Assembly: GCA_036897095.1 (NCBI GenBank)
Contig: JAYMSP010000112.1
Span: 1 to 64,000 of the forward strand
Direction: 5' to 3'
Length of the DNA stretch: 64,000 nucleotides
Origin: Plantago elongata
Taxonomy: Eukaryota; Streptophyta; Magnoliopsida; Lamiales; Plantaginaceae
The notes under the pieces were generated by a model that worked only from the letters and a program-made list of their open reading frames with translations, ran no database searches and was not told the origin of the DNA. This document shows positions 10,739 through 24,700 of this stretch, piece after piece. Position 1 is the stretch's first letter. Each line of letters begins with the position of its first letter. A program made the translations under genes and the position numbers.

Positions 10739-13700
10739 TCAGGATTCCTTCTTTTTCCCAAACAGTAAGCTAACTGAGTAGGTGTTTCCCTTTTCAGCGG
10801 CAGCTTTCACCCTCTTTGGCCCAACCTAGTGCCATAACACACAAGAAAGATTAACAGATTAAACTTCATACAATATGCAATCTCAACACTCCGCAAAGGT
10901 CCAGAAGCACATTGAACACTTAATATTGTCACGTAATCGATACTCAAATTTCTAGTGGAAATCTAGAGGCTAGGATGGTGAAAATAAAATATAAATAAAA
11001 AAATGGCCCAGGCAAGAACATAAATAGCTTTCAATGAGGTCTGGTCCAACTGGAGCTGTATTATCTAACATGGAAACATCATTAATTGAAATACAGCTGC
11101 ATTTTCTTCTTATAGTCTGTATTTCATGTTATCCTATTGCTGATGCATAAATGAAAGCAGTGTAAGATGGAATTAAAAAAGTGCACCTTATCCATGAGCC
11201 AGTATCCAACCATTGGCATGTACTGCACTAGATACATGACAGCAAGCACGGGCTGGACAAGAAAAGGAAGGACAGTTTAGAGTTCAAGTCAACTTTGTAA
11301 CTTAATTGTTGTCTAATTTATAATATTGCATCATTGCTCCAGAAAGAGAATGTGGCTGCAATAATAATTATAAGCAAATCTGCAAATGCAAATAGAAACC
11401 ATTTTTTGGTTTTCAACAGTAAGGCCCAGCATCTTCCAATCACTCATACCATAAGTTCAGACATTTTAATAAGTCATTACGTGTGATTAACTCTCTACAG
11501 AAAATATTAAATCTTATTAAGCATGCATTGCATGACCTGAGTAATTAGTAAAACTAATTTTGAACGTCATGAAAACGACTAAATTGGTATCCACTGAGAG
11601 AGATGAAGCAGATGTACCATGAGCAGGTTTAGTTCAGTGGGCAAACCTGATAGGATATCCAAGCCTCCTTCAGATCATGGCTTGCAGCAATTATGGTCAG
11701 TTCTGCACACCTCTCTGAACTAACACGTTTCTGAAAAATCAATACATCAAATCTTCAGTTAAGTATAAGCAGGGTTCTATCTAAAAACGCTTTTGTACAG
11801 ACACTAGGAAATAATATTGAATTTGATGGGAACCAATAAAGAAAAACTTCATGACTGCTATTTGGTTGCATATATATAAAAAGCAAATATATATCAAGAG
11901 ATAAACTAAAAGCAATTACTGTCAAGAATTCAACCAGGTTCATATTGCCGTTTCAAAAAAGAAAAATATTATCCTTTGCTCTGGCAAGGAGCTAACTTCA
12001 AGAAACAAAAGCGAATAAGGTGGCCTGAGAAAGACCACTTCTATAATCATGAATGAAGTCTGAAATTTACAAACCAATTATTTGACATTTTCAGGAACAG
12101 CTGAAATTTGTAATTATGGTTATGCTCCATATTACCTCACTGGTACTCGCTCCAGAGCTAGCTGGGGTCATTATAGGCCCTGGACAGATAACAGTCACCT
12201 TGATGCCACTCTGAGAAAGCTAAGAATGAACAAAAAGAGTGGGGATCAATTGATATTCGAAAAGGTTCATCATCAAATTTTGAAACTGGACAAGTTCCAA
12301 GAATCATGTACATCTACATCCTATTGCTTCATGTTGGACTTTTTTTTTCCCTTTTAATAAATGTGAAAAGAAGATGGAACCCCTTCGAGTCCCCTATAAA
12401 TATTACGCAATGAAATTGAATATTTCGAATGAATATGCATGTGAACAACAGCAAATAGAAACACTCTGAGAAAAATTTTAAGACATCCCCAGGATAATAA
12501 CCATACCTCAGACCGTAGTGAATGGAAATATCCATTCAGGGCAAATTTGGAAGCAGAATACACAGCTTGACCTGGTGCAGGTGTTTTTCCCGCAGCACTG
12601 CTCATCTGCATTCAAAAGCAGTCAAATGGAAGTATTCACAAAGAAATGGTTTAATTTTAGATATCATTTTGAAATGACAAACAATGCCAGTCACAACTTA
12701 TCAATGAACATAACCATAAATCATACCACGACAAAGTGTCCTCCTCCACGCTGTAGCATGTTGGGTGCCAGGAGTCGTGTTAGAGATATTGGTCCCAGAA
12801 CATTGACATCAAATGTCGCCTAAAAAAATCATCAGTTTATTTAAATGGTTAATTACTTCATGATATTTTCACAATTTGACAAGTATTAGATTAAAAATTT
12901 AACACGAGAGCTATTTGAACTAAACAAATGAATGGGAGAGAAGTCAGGACTAATAAAGCACCATGTCACCTAATGTCCGTATTATAAATCTTTATTTATT
13001 GCCCAGCAAAATAATCTCGTTAAGTGCCATAATCCTGCAACCAACGTCCTACATTTGCACTCATACTAGAACTATGGCAAATGACTTTAAATGAACAACC
13101 ATGAACAAAGGTGTAATATATATCATTAAAGACTCTTTGCCCCTGTTTGGTACCTTGAGACTTTCCTCTGTCACATCTAGTGCCGTTGTTTTCTGCAGCA
13201 GAAAAGTACAATCATATCAAGACATTACTTGAACACATAGCCATAAATCGGTGACCTGCAAGAAAGATGCCAGAACTGAAACTAGCAATTCATGTGGCCC
13301 TCCGTTATCTAACCTTCTCTACTGGACGGTGAAACTTTTCAAACATGAAAGATACTCCCAGTTTTATAGCCCGGGCTTAATTACAAGGTGTGAAAAATGA
13401 GTTCTGTGGAGGGATTCCTGCTTCGCAATGAGACAAGGCTTTTTGGGAGGATTTTTAAAGGAATCATAGGGACATGATTGCTCTAAAACGCTTGAAAAAA
13501 CAATCCAAGGATGTCGATAAGACTTGTTTATTTTAGAGTTTTACTTGTAGGTTGTGCATATGGTAATTTTTTTGTTTCTAACTACCACAAAAAATTGTAT
13601 ATCGCTCTGATGGTAAAATACTAATTCTATTATACGCACACTCTAATAGACTGACAATCAGATCATGCACACATACTTACAGGGCGTTCAAATGCTGCAT

Positions 13701-15284
13701 TGTGAAACATGTAATCAACACCACCAAAGAAGGATTCTGCTTTCCGTGCAGCTTCTTTGAGATGCTCTTCGCCCCGTGCCAAGTCCAAAGGTAAAATCAT
13801 CACATCATGTGGAGCATGCTGTCCTGGCTTGGGAATCACACAATCACGATTTAGGAAATGAGTGGGGATCTGCACATCTCTGTGAGAAGACAGCAAGAAG
13901 GTTATTGACTGGGAGACTAACCCCTTAGCTGTTCCTTGACACGCTGTAGTTCAACTTCATTTCGAGCAGAGATAATAAGTTTTGCTCCCAAACTTGCAAG
14001 TTGTATAGCAAGTATTTCACCTAAATACAAAGAAATTTCAACACTTCATGCATATTTAGAGCAGCAAATTCAAGTTCAGGCATGCTGCGTGCAAGATAAT
14101 AATCCACACTGAATCCAGAAAAAGGGAGAAAAAATCATCCAAAACATAATTCAGAAAATTGACTCGCCAAAATTTCAAAGAACAGTAAATTTACCATCAC
14201 GGAAAAGAAAAACAAATATCGTAATAATATTGTAAAGGTACACACGTATTAGCAGTAAAATTAGGTTTTACTTGCCCATATAGAGCCTTTCTTAACTTAT
14301 ATGGAAGGGGATGTTTTATTAGATCATACTGTTGGTTTTGAAGGTGTTTATTATAATCCTCCTTTAGTGGATAGCCATAAATATAATTGTATGCGTAAGG
14401 GTTATCGCAAAGCTACCTGACAATGGGATATGTGGTGCAGTCAGTGTACAAACCAAGACATATACACATAGTTTGAAGAGATGAAGACATTGCGATATGA
14501 AACATTGCATTTGCCATCTGTAGGAAATAGCTCTCAGGATATTCAGCACTAAAAGTACAACATCACTTCCAAATGAACTCACATCATACTCAGCTGCCAA
14601 CATTTGTACTACACGATCCCAAACACATTATAGAACCTATTACAGGATAAAACATCCAAATCACATTCATCATAGCAAATTAGCAACACAACTAAGCCTA
14701 AAACTAAATGTGCTGTAGCATGACAGAGATACAAATAGTTTGACGAGATGAACAAATCGTAAATTGAGATATTGCATATGCTATCTAAGTCTCAGAATCA
14801 TCTGATTAAAGTTCAACACAAACACAGACAGATAGACTGAACTGCCACATATTAAAACTAAAACACAATCTACACAGGAATCACAGTCATCTCAGCAACT
14901 CAAACAAGCCAATACAGAAACCACATATAAGTAACGTACCGATACCACGGCTAGCTCCAGTAATCCAAACAACCTATTAATTCAAGCAACAAAGAAGGAT
15001 ATTACTAAGTCTACAAAAACAAAATTAAACACAATTACAAATCAACATAGAAAATCATGCTAACTTTATCCTCATATTTCTCACGCTTCAACTTCTTCGA
15101 TAGCAAGGTGAAATCGCCTGAAGAGAAAATTCATCAACTGTGACGTGAAATCGAGGAATTAACTGATAACACGTGAAAAGGCGCAGGAAATGAATAGCTA
15201 ATGAAATTCACCATCGGCTTTGAGGAATTTGAAGAATGCGATGAGGAAAACGAGAAATAGGGAAGCGATGAAGATCATCAACAT
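10739..15284 (-). CDS. Membrane-anchored short-chain dehydrogenase/reductase, DHRS7-like
   Basis: Twelve coding exons on the minus strand: 15212-15284, 15065-15117, 14940-14973, 13922-14020, 13681-13823, 13154-13192, 12727-12819, 12507-12605, 12136-12210, 11647-11730, 11187-11252, 10739-10825. These total 945 bp, or 314 residues, and all phases agree. An N-terminal hydrophobic anchor (MLMIFIASLFLVFLIAFF, residues 1-18) precedes the Rossmann cofactor motif TGASRGIG (47-54). HNAAF stands in the place of the usual NNAG. The catalytic Ser (180/181, MSSAAGK) and YSASK (Tyr194, Lys198) follow. The CPGPI block and KKGNTYS-like tail (AAAEKGNTYS) match plant DHRS7-type oxidoreductases. It probably reduces or oxidises a lipophilic substrate with NAD(P)(H) at the ER or another membrane; the true substrate is unknown. 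It is divergent from CRT3 and shares a 1.2-kb promoter region carrying a MITE. Confidence 0.88.
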
Positions 15285-16524
15285 TGTCGATACAGCTATT
15301 GATTTCCGGTGAGCTTCAATCTACTTTGTTCTGGAAAGGACTGTGAATGTGATTGCCGAATTTATACGGAGCATAGGAAAAACCGAAGAAGCGGGTCACA
15401 GAAATGCAACTATCGATCGCCCCAATGTCTCAATGTTTGTTGGCGATTTTGTGATACTCCCTCCATTCCGTTCCCTCCCGTTAATATTGAAACAATTTGA
15501 TTTTGCACGATTGTTAAGTAAAATATGTAGTATGTGGTTAAAAATGAATTTGAGATATAAAAGTATACATGAACCCAATAATGTATGGTTAAAAATGAGT
15601 TATATTGTGAGTTTATTTATATAAATGGAAAATTGTTTCACTTTGGTGAGACGTCTAAAACGTAAAATTGTTTCAATTCTAACGGGACGGAGGGAGTACT
15701 TCGTAAATCAAACTACCTTCCAATACTCGAAGGTTCATCAAGGTCATGTTGTTCGGTCATTAAACTTTTTTTGTATGAAACTTGAAAACTACTTGTATGA
15801 AAACTGAAATAAGAAAATTATGCCCAAAATCGTGATACAAATTCACTTAAAAGAAGCTTGCAATAGGAAAATTCAAGATGTCGCCATAATTCTTTGTAGA
15901 GCTTTATGAAGAAGCGTGGGGATTCCGATCCAAAGAAAAAGATTGATAATACGATCAAAGGAACATGGATAATTATGATTAAGCCGAAAAGTGTTTCTAC
16001 ATTGCTTGAATTTTCCATGCTTCCTCTTCGTTTCACTTTTCCATGCTTATAGACTCAAAAGTATTCTCCATTCATTTAATTTACTTCATTTACATAGGTT
16101 GTTTTATTCTCTTATTTACCTGAGCTCTACATTATTTCATGAGATACTTGTTATAAATTGTGACCTATTGAGCAAGTGACATGGTCTTCTTCTTCTTCGT
16201 CTATTATTATTTTCTTGTGGTGGATTATTATTTTGTGGAGTGGAAGTGTAATAGACTATAGTACAGTTATTAATACCACTACTAGCGTGCAATCGCAACC
16301 GTTGAAATATGAATTTGAACATAGACCATGGAATGTCCTAGAACGAACCTCATTGGAAGCTAACCAAGAGTCAGTCAGAGGTCAAGTCAACCAATAAATC
16401 GAAACTGAGGGCACGACTGTAATAAAACCAAGTCCAGAGGCCAATTTCACAAACAAAACTTTCTTTATTTATTTAGTACACTGGAAAATGGAATCTAACT
16501 AAACACAGCTCAAGAAGACCAACA
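15285..16524. promoter_or_regulatory. Shared upstream region of the divergent SDR and CRT3 genes
   Basis: Head-to-head genes about 1.24 kb apart. The region contains the Stowaway-like MITE at 15457-15696 and AT-rich DNA after it. I found no confident TATA box for either gene. Short ORFs here lack domain signals. Confidence 0.5.
15457..15696. mobile_element. Stowaway-like MITE (Tc1/mariner type)
   Basis: The left end CTCCCTCCATTCCGTTCC and the right end (reverse complement CTCCCTCCGTCCCGTTAG) form terminal inverted repeats. The match continues inward to the word gaaacaattt. TA target duplications are at 15455-15456 and 15697-15698. The length of 240 bp and CTCCCTCCGTCCC-type ends are classic for plant Stowaway elements. 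No coding capacity. Confidence 0.88.
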
Positions 16525-19500
16525 ATGCCAAAATTCAACTCTTCTCTGCTCACAAAATTGTTAATCTCTTCACTCATATTCTCCTTCCTCAACTCTTCTC
16601 TTGCTGAAATCATTTTCGAGGAGCGTTTTGGGGGTACTTTTCGTTTCTTTCTGGTTGTTTTGTCTGTAAATGTGTAATGATTGTTTCAATCTTGATTGTT
16701 GGTCAAGTGTGATTGATCATTGCTTAGCTGGAAATGATATTGGGTTTGGTTATTTATCGACTTTATATGTGCTACTTGAAGTAACTAGTGATTTGGTTGT
16801 AAGAGTTTATAACTGTCTTGCTTGCCTTCTATGGTCATGATTTCTTGTTTTGACTTGGTTTTTTGGTTATTTGTTTGGGATTCGATTTAACTGTAGGTTA
16901 TTGTTTTTGTGTATGGTAATGGGCTTTATTGCAACCTTGCTTACTCAACTCATTACTATTTATGTGAATTTATGTGAAGTGGGGTTGCAGAGAGTAGCTG
17001 CTAAAAGTTTTAAGCTTTTTTCAGTTTTTTCTTACTATTAATTTTTGTTTTTGGTGGAGGTGAGTTGTTTTTATTGATGTTTCTGGTTTTGGCATGTGGA
17101 ATTAGATGGGTGGCAGAGTAGATGGGTGAGGTCAGATTGGAAAAAGCTTGAAGGGAAAGCTGGCACTTTTAAGCACACAGCAGGGAAGTGGCATGGTGAT
17201 CCTGATGACAGAGGTTTGTTCGGCCCCCTTTTTTCGTAATGTTAGTATATATGTTGCAGCAATCATAACGGAGTTTGATTATGTAATTCAAGGTAGAATT
17301 TTGAGCTGTGTTTTTTTTTTTCTGGTGATTGGGTGATAGCATTAGGCAGCATATATTATGTTTTCTTGCTTGTGCATTTCAGTATTTGACTGCCTTGCAA
17401 AGGAATTGGTTATGCCGATATGAAGTTTGTCTTTCATGTGATTTAATGTATAGAAAGCTCAGTTGCTTTTGAGAACACAACTTGATTAGCAAATGCACCA
17501 AAAAGAAGAATAGGCCTTGAAATTTTCCATTCCCAGTCTGCTTCGTTATCACTACGTTACCCATCAATCCATCATAACCATGTTCTTTTGTGCGGATGTG
17601 CTCTATCTCTTTATACATTTGTCTTGTAGATTTGTATGAACTCAAGTCTCATGTTACTTAAAGGCTGTAAAGTTTCTAGTTTCTATATATTCTCCTGTCC
17701 AAGTTGGAATGTGATGAAGGGCTTTTTCATGTTATTGTTTTCTGATAAATTCAGGGATTCAGACAACGACTGATGCTAGGCATTATGCTATATCTGCTAA
17801 GATACCACATTTCAGCAACAAGAATAGAACATTGGTTGTTCAATACTCAATCAGATTTGAGCAGGACATAGAGTGTGGTGGCGGTTATATAAAGCTTCTT
17901 TCTGGTTATGTTAATCAAAAGAAGTTTGGTGGGGACACTCCTTACAGGTATCATTGCGTCCTAGTATATTTCATTTCCAGAATTCATTTCCAAGCTTTAA
18001 CTGGTGGTACTTTCATTTGTCATCAGTATGATGTTTGGACCTGATATATGTGGCACACAAACAAAGAAACTTCATGTAATACTGTCCTATCAAGGTCAAA
18101 ATTACCCCATCAAGAAGGACCTGCAATGTGAAACAGATAAGCTGACCCATTTTTATACATTCATTCTTCGGCCTGATGCATCATATAGTCTCCTGATTGA
18201 TGGCCGAGAAAGAGATTCTGGAAGCATGTATACAGACTGGGATATCCTACCCCCTCGCAAGATTAAAGCCGTGAATGCCAAAAAGGTAATACACATCCAG
18301 CCAGCTTTAGTCCTTAAAGTTTATCTCTATCCAAGTTGAAGTGCAATGATTTTGACTTGCTTCCACTTTATTGTAAGTTTCATTTAGCATATTGTAACCT
18401 GTATAACTTGTATGGGCTACAATTTAAATGCTTGGTCTGATTTCAATTCTCATATGTTACTCGACACTGTCTGTTTGTTTATGTCACTTTTTACTCATTC
18501 CTAACTGATGTGACAGCCTGCGGACTGGGATGAGAGAGAGTATATCAATGATCCAAATGAAGTCAAACCCGAGGTATTAAATTCAGCAGCATATAGTTGG
18601 TTTTCAAAACAGTTGATTCTTTTTTATGTTCGTTGTGTTTAAACGTACGTCTGCAATATTGCAGGGATATGATTCTATTCCACGAGAAATACCAGATCCA
18701 AAAGCTAAGCAGGTAACTTCACAAATAAACTTTCAAGATTTTAACTTCATTAGCATTTACTATGCCTGGGTAAAGCATCTGCAGTCACTTATGTTTTCAT
18801 TTTATTTGTTTCTCCCTGATCAGCCTCATGACTGGGATGAAGAAGATGATGGCATATGGAGACCACCCAAAATTCCAAACCCAGCATACAAGGGACCATG
18901 GAAGGCTAAGGTAAGAACAAGTTCATAGTCTTATATTTTATGGTAGCATTTTGAAGATACCGTGAGTGATATATCTTGTTATATTAATCAGAGAATCAAG
19001 AATCCCAATTATAAAGGGAAGTGGAGGATCCCTTGGATTGATAACCCTGGTATGGGACTTTTTAGCAATTTAAGTACCTTTTATGTGCGACTTCAGCACT
19101 TCTTGTTTTAAGTAACGTTCCTTTGCTGGTGGTCAGAATTTGAAGATGACCCTGATCTTTATGTCCTAAAGCCCATCAACTATGTTGGCATTGAAGTTTG
19201 GCAGGCAAGTTATTATATGCGAGCTCAACTGCTCAAGTACCTGTGTGGCTCTGCTTAATATATATGGCTAACTTTCCTGGCTTGTATTCTGGGTTGCAGG
19301 TAAAAGCAGGTTCCGTGTTCGACAACTTCCTGATATGTGATGATCCCGACTATGCAAAGAAAGTAGTGGAAGAAGTATTTGATAATAGAGAGGTAAGCCT
19401 ATGCTTCTTTCTTTCAGAAACACCATTATCGTTGGCCTTCACTCTTATTATGTGTTTTATTTTTCTGAATTTTCAGGCTGAAAAGGAGGCCTTTGAGGAA

Positions 19501-20360
19501 GCAGAAAAACTGAGAAAAGAAAGGGAGGAACAGGTTTCACTCGGACCACTTGCTCAATTTGATTCTTTGGGTTGATATGGAGGGCTAAAAGGTTCTTTTT
19601 TACTCTATGCAGGAAGCTCAAAGAGCTAGAGAGGAAGGTGAAAAAAGGAAAAGAGAAAGGGGTTATGATAGAAGGCATCGGGGGAGAGATCGATACAGGA
19701 AGGTTAGATTATCTTCTTTGCCGCCTCATGTTAAGTCATTGCGTTTGTGTTCATTTGTCTCATGTTAACAATCAGCACTGTCAAAATTTATTCTCAATGA
19801 CGCTTCGGTTAAAGCCCTATGCTTCTATTATCCAATTACCCCCAAAAACAATGAGTTGCTGCACAACAGTCCATCTGGTTACTCTCCCAGAGTCTGATTT
19901 TGTAACATCTTACCATGAAGATAAATTCTGTCACTTTTTTCCTCAATGCTCCTCTCTTTTAATATATTCAACACTCCTCAATCCTCATAGTGGACTACCA
20001 AGTAGTACCAAATAAGGTGTTCTAGTGGTCAGGACTCATTTCTTCTGAAGTTATTGCCTGATTTAATCCGATTCTAGTTTCAATATCCTATGCATATTAA
20101 ACTTCTCCTGCAAGTTCAAGCACATTTTCAGTTTTCATGAGCGCTTTTTGGTATATACTAATCCTGATTATGTACTTTTGCAGAATCGTCATGACTACAT
20201 GGATGACGATTATCATGTAAGTTTCTCACTCTTTAAAGTCTTAGTATCGAAAATTTATGATTGAAGACAGTGCTGAGATATGACAGAAATTTATCATTGA
20301 CTAGCAATACATGCTGTTAATTGTTGTTTGTTGTTTTCTTATCTGCAGGACGAACTTTGA
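16525..20360 (+). CDS. CRT3: Calreticulin-3, ER lectin chaperone with HDEL signal
   Basis: Fourteen exons: 16525-16633, 17106-17213, 17755-17947, 18027-18285, 18517-18573, 18665-18712, 18824-18910, 18992-19049, 19137-19204, 19300-19392, 19477-19533, 19613-19702, 20184-20216, 20349-20360; 423 residues, close to Arabidopsis CRT3 (424). An N-terminal signal peptide (residues 1-27, ending NSSLA) precedes the lectin domain, with [31 protein letters not shown] and MMFGPDICG. The P domain carries [18 protein letters not shown] and [11 protein letters not shown] repeats. The C domain is basic ([19 protein letters not shown]), unlike the acidic tail of CRT1/2, and this identifies the CRT3 subtype. The last 12-bp exon encodes DEL and the stop, completing HDEL. 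Known role: quality control of glycoprotein receptors such as EFR and BRI1 in the ER. Intron 9 starts with GC instead of GT. Confidence 0.95.
19205..19299 (+). other. GC-AG intron 9 of CRT3
   Basis: The exon ends ...GTTTGGCAG and the intron opens GCAAGTTATT, closing gggttgcag before GTAAAAGCAGG. CAG/GCAAGT is the standard minor GC donor, pairing well with U1 apart from the second intron base. Using this junction keeps frame and gives [13 protein letters not shown], the conserved calreticulin block. Confidence 0.85.
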
Positions 20361-21738
20361 GATTGCAATCCGTCCTGTTTCAAGATTGATGATGAGCCTC
20401 ATTCCTATGTTTCCTCATTGTATTGTCCTAGTATTTGACAAGTTAATGATATTAGTAATACAAAAGACATTCATAGGCAAAGCAAAGCTTGAAATGCCCT
20501 TGAAAATGGCACTCTGAGAATTGTCTGCATCCTTGGTCATTTATCAGAGCACCTTTTCTTCTCATCATTTTCAATTTTACTTTTCTTGTTTTTGTTAACC
20601 GAGATGCTTGATTAGTTTCTGGTCTATGGAAAATTTTCAGTGTTTGCTTAGTGTTACCTTGATCGACCAGGTAATTAACAGTTTCATTTGGTTCCGATCT
20701 GAGCCAGTTGCGTAACATGATCATTACAAACTCAGCCGAGGCTGGCTGGGATGGTTTCTGACAGTCTCAGAAGCTTATTGTACTTCTTCGTCTCATGGAT
20801 TATCCCCTCAAATCTTTAATTCGTCTTCAGTTAAACATTTATGTTGTTCCATTGGATGATTAAAGGCATCGATATCCATCTGATTCTTGTAGTGGATTTT
20901 TTTAACTGTTTGCTAAATTTGTTGTTGCCCAGAGTCCTACACGCCGATTAGCCTTAAACACAGATTTTTTTTGTCCCCTCAAACAAGCCAAACTCAGCCC
21001 CTTTGTCCTTGTAAAGAAAATATACACAGAATTTGAAAAAGAGCTGTCATGAAATATGATAAACTTGGAATATGCAATCTGAAGTGCTATAAAAATTCTT
21101 TGACTTGAAACTAAAATTTAGTAAATTCACAACTTTGTATTGTGGAAAGGCATGTTCCATTCCCATCCCAACTCTCCTTTGGCATTGCCCTATCTATTTC
21201 TATGGCCTGAAACTAGGACACCAAACAAGACAAACAAACCCTACTCTTTTGACTCTCCGAGTTACCAAAGGCTCACATCTGCTTCAGTCTGAACTATTTC
21301 TCTAAAAAGCCTCCTTACAGAGTACATACAATTTCAGAATCAGAAGACTCCTTGATTCATCCAGGGATATCATTTTCTATCCCATTTATCAATACAAGTC
21401 CAAGATTCTTACCCTGGGGCCTGGGTAAATGCTAGATTGTGGTTTAATCCAGTTCACCGAGCTCCTGTCCAAAGGTCTGAAGTCCATCCCTGAGCTTCGA
21501 TAGTCTTTTTTCATCTTACTTTTCTTCCACATGATAAAGACCCTCCCAGCTTAGGTGAAATTACTTTGGTAAGTTTCTTTCGAGTCTACGGAGCCAAATA
21601 TGTTGTCCAGGCATTACTTTCAGTTATGACTTGTGCCCAAGCATTACTGCAGGCACTCTTGAGAACGGACTCAAGAAATGCAAAGAAATGTACAGAAAAA
21701 AGCATAAACAGAACTATATACTATAAGGTGACACTGTA
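20361..21738. other. Convergent 3' region of CRT3 and the tafazzin-like gene
   Basis: AT-rich, no coding signal beyond short ORFs. It should contain both 3' UTRs. No transposon ends or RNA gene recognised. Confidence 0.5.
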
Positions 21739-24700
21739 TCATTGCTGCAATTGTGCAGCCAAGACTGAGTTAGGAGGGAAGTGATGATCTGCAAACCTCG
21801 ACCTCCAGAACTTATTCCAGGCCCTCAAAGGACTAACTTCCTGCAGACTAGCAAAACACTCTTTGTGATCAGTAAACAAACCTCTGGCGGCAAAACCAAT
21901 TAACTCTGTGGAGTCCATATAACCACGAATCCTTGATACAAGTCCATGTCTTCCAGAGAAGCCAATTCTAAAGCACAAATCCTCTCTGTTGCAATCTCCA
22001 TTCGAAGTGATTCCTTGCCCTAGGTTTATTCCTTCAATCCCATAGTTCTCCATTTCAGGTGATGGTTCCCAGTCAACTCCTTGCAAAATCCCAGCTGCTC
22101 GCTCGGGGATACGAGCTAATTCTTCTACTTGAAGCTTCATCTTTCTAAGTCTATCTCCTATCCTAGAGGAGACAGCATCATAGAGTTTTCCTCTTGACAT
22201 ACTCTGATTAGCTTCTTCATTGATAAGATCGTCAAAATTAATGGGATCACCAATTAGAACAGTCACCTGTCCATGTTTCAATTGATTAGCAAAGTGTTTA
22301 ACAAGATGCAATAACATCCAGGAACTGAGGAACAAATGTTATTGGCAGAAGATAAATACCCTTTACACACTGACAAAAGAACTACAAACCTGAGGATCCT
22401 CAGATCCTACATCCAAAAACAACCGAGTATCCTCCTACCCCACATTCAGAAAAAAGAAAGAAAAAAAAGTAATACCCTTTTTCCAATCTTAGGGAACTTC
22501 GTTCCAACAGGCATGACGTCTTGCATTCCAGTATGCACAAATGGGACCACTATGGGTAAATTGTCCGCGTCCATGACCAATCTGCAAATGAGAAGTATTA
22601 AGAAGAGTGCAGCCAAAATCTAGGATGGGGTAAGTTAAATGTGATGCCAGGAAATATTAATGATTACAAGGTGAAGTTACCTTCCAATGCCACGTTTTGC
22701 AGATCCCATAGTTTTACCACCATCTCGAGAGCGACTTCCTTCTGGGAATATGTGGACCCATCCACCACGGTTCAGTTTGGAGATAGCCAAATCCATTCCC
22801 TGTTTTAGTAAGAACATTGAGCTTTTTTTGGTTTGATCATTTACATGGAAAACTGTACTGTACTCCAAGATTATCCAATATATAAAAAGTACCAACATGT
22901 ATCTTAAAATTTGTGCTGCATAAACAGCTGAATCACCCATCCAATGACATGATGAAATTGCAAATCCAATTCGACAAACAAGAATCCATGCTTTAGTTTT
23001 CTCTAGAAGGGGCAAGCATTTAAAGCACGATGCATGAAATATTAGAATAAGGCATCCAATCGCATATTGTCATAGAATACTTTGGAAAACGAAAATGATT
23101 GAAGTTCTCAGAAATAAAAGGCTTCAAAGGAAACAAAACTACATCAACTGAAGCAAAAAAGAAAAGCATACCGTCTGGTATATCCCATCCCCACGGGACA
23201 CTGGCAGAACTTTGACATATTTGAAAAATGCAGAAGTAACTGCATTTTTGAAACATCGATCAGATGCACAAAGGGTCCATCTTACATTACGAGCGTCCAG
23301 CATCACACTTGGAGGAAGAAGGGAAGCAACAACTAACGGGTCGTCCATGGCAGCAACATGGTTGCTTACCTACAAGAGTAGCACGATTAACAACACAAAA
23401 ACTGTAATACGAATGATAACAACAATTGTTGATCATGTAAATGCACCCAGGGACATTGCATACCGTAATCAAAGACTTGTTATCTGGCCTATGCATCAGT
23501 ACCCCATGAAGTTTCTCAGCACCAAATATCTAACAACAAGAGAAGTCAGTTTGGCAATTCTGAGAATATTACAAGAAAAGAACAGGATGTCGTTGCAATT
23601 CGACTACTGCATTACTTGAATTCTATTGAGACCATGCATGAAAACATGGCAAACATTTCCAAGCACAGGTACAGCAACAGCTTGGAGCATGCGGGTCAAG
23701 ACAGAATCATCTTCAGCATCGATATCCTTACTGACTAAAGCACATAAAGAAAAGTTAGCATCAAAATAATTCAGATCCCCAAGAACCACAACAGTCATAC
23801 TCTACAGCTCACCCAGTGTAAAGGTCCGAAATATAATTAAGAAGTTGATGACACATGACACCAGATAAGACATAAATGTTTGGACGTATTTTCTTCAACC
23901 ATGGGAAAAGAAACAAAGGAGATTCCACAAGATATAAGAATGGTTAGCTCCCAAAGTTATTTATCTATGAGATGCAGTATAAGTTCAGTGGAATAAAGCA
24001 ACCTGAAATACCTACATATGGTGCAGGTTGAATAATCTTTAGAAAAAATATATCAGACACAAATCATTTCACATTACTCATTATTTGAATACTTAATTAC
24101 ATTTCTTCTTTCACGTTATAATCAAACTCTTACAAACTTATAGTGAACAAAAACAGCGGTCATCTAACGACCAAACATTCAATCATAAATACCACATAAT
24201 AAAAGCTCAACCAAAGACAAAACAAATCAATCCATAAAATTAGCAACTAGTTGTGATTTCAGATCACGACTCCAACAATCGCCTTACCGAGTCTCTTCCA
24301 GCTTGACATTTGTATGGTAGATACAGAAAGTTACTCTAGTATATATTACATGTCAATTCAAACATACTCACATAAATAACACTCTTCCAGCACCAAAACA
24401 AAACACATTGCATTCAAATAACAATAACAAGTAGCTTCATCATTATCATACAGCAAAATAGTACAATATCTTCACCATAAAGCTAACTCAATACACAGTA
24501 CATACTCTGATGCTCATTACAATTCACATAGCAATATAGCATATCATCAATACAATTAACAATTTACGCTACAAAGCTCAACCAGATATCATATCAATCA
24601 GAAAAACAAAAGCTACAGTGCAATTAAAACAAGCATTGACCTAGTACCTCTCTTGCGGTAAAAGGCGGTAGGAGAGGGGAACGAATGCTGGCGAAAATTG

